NCBI RefSeq assembly: GCF_024594815.1
Contig: NZ_JANJOU010000001.1
Span: 1 to 64,000 of the forward strand
DNA: 64,000 nt
Reading direction: 5' to 3'
Source: Roseomonas populi
GTDB taxonomy: Bacteria > Pseudomonadota > Alphaproteobacteria > Acetobacterales > Acetobacteraceae
Shown here: positions 63,907 through 64,000 of the stretch, one piece after another
Layout: each line of letters starts with the position of its first letter
Numbering within the stretch: the first letter of the stretch is position 1
Notes under the pieces: model-generated
Databases searched by the model: none
What the model was told of the DNA's origin: nothing
What the model saw: the letters and a program-made list of their open reading frames with translations, nothing else
Position numbers and translations under genes: made by a program

Positions 63907-64000
63907 TCAGGCGGCGCGGCCCAGCCTGGCTTCGCGCGCCGCCCGCAACTCCGCGAAGTCCTTGTCCGCGTGGTAGGAGGAGCGGGTGAGCGGCGTGGCG
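63907..64000 (-). CDS. lipA: Lipoyl synthase, C-terminal end only
   Basis: Only the last 30 codons are inside the window. They read ATPLTRSSYHADKDFAELRA and end in ARLGRAA. PLxRSSYHAD is the characteristic LipA C-terminus, with the Arg-Ser-Ser-Tyr signature whose Ser binds the auxiliary iron-sulfur cluster. The rest of the gene lies to the right. Its stop is followed after one base by the COQ10-like gene. Confidence 0.9.
   Translation of the reverse strand, partial: ATPLTRSSYHADKDFAELRAAREARLGRAA

Overview
The window is 64 kb of chromosome from a very GC-rich alphaproteobacterium (roughly 70 % G+C by eye). A Roseomonas-like member of the Acetobacteraceae is my best guess, made by inference. 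Supporting signs are a cysteine-free, Mg-type HemB, a ubiquinol-cytochrome c chaperone next to a YceD-like gene and rpmF, the order rpoZ-rsh-acpS-lepB-rnc-era-recO, COQ10/RatA beside lipA, and two orphan Bug-type solute-binding proteins. No phage, IS element, CRISPR array or rRNA is visible. Coding density is very high: no gene-free stretch exceeds 300 bp, and the longest gap is about 210 bp (35647-35858). Many genes start with GTG or TTG and overlap the gene before them by four bases (ATGA, GTGA or TTGA), which suggests widespread translational coupling.

Layout. 1-1.3 kb: end of a branched-chain amino acid ABC importer (livG, livF partial) and tRNA-Pro(GGG). 1.3-6.4 kb: rpmF-plsX-fabH-ihfA-merR, with a YceD-like gene and a cytochrome bc1 chaperone upstream, then divergent bamE. 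6.5-13.7 kb: one long leftward operon rpiB-glyA-nrdR-ribD-ribE-ribBA-ribH-nusB-thiL (sugar phosphate, one-carbon, riboflavin and thiamine metabolism). 13.7-17.7 kb: three alpha/beta hydrolases around hemB. 17.7-22 kb: a malonate-type module (family III CoA-transferase, malonyl-CoA decarboxylase, divergent aldehyde dehydrogenase). 22-28.4 kb: hybrid histidine kinase, penicillin-acylase-family hydrolase, leucyl-transferase Bpt and a Bug-type binding protein. 28.4-32.4 kb: parC and a secreted protein made of four PPC-like repeats. 32.4-40 kb: the conserved block recO-era-rnc-lepB, a small orphan gene with an AT-rich dyad in front of it, acpS, rsh, rpoZ, folK. 40-50.6 kb: a sulfite-oxidase-like enzyme, a lipoprotein-like hydrolase, and an MdtABC-like efflux operon (OMF-MFP-RND-RND). 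50.7-54.8 kb: a small aromatic-catabolism-like group (MhpD-like hydratase, MarR regulator, Bug protein, FAD monooxygenase). 54.8-64 kb: smpB, dapA, slt and a tightly overlapped chain to pncC, a GNAT gene preceded by a possible 19-residue leader ORF, threonine aldolase, a polytopic membrane protein, COQ10/RatA and the end of lipA.

Most of this is core genome. The less ordinary signals are the four-repeat PPC-like secreted protein, the dyad and small gene near 35.85 kb, the leader ORF at 60.27 kb, the RibBA protein whose RibA half has lost its zinc cysteines, and the pairing of malonyl-CoA decarboxylase with a family III CoA-transferase. I found no convincing wholly new multi-gene system.
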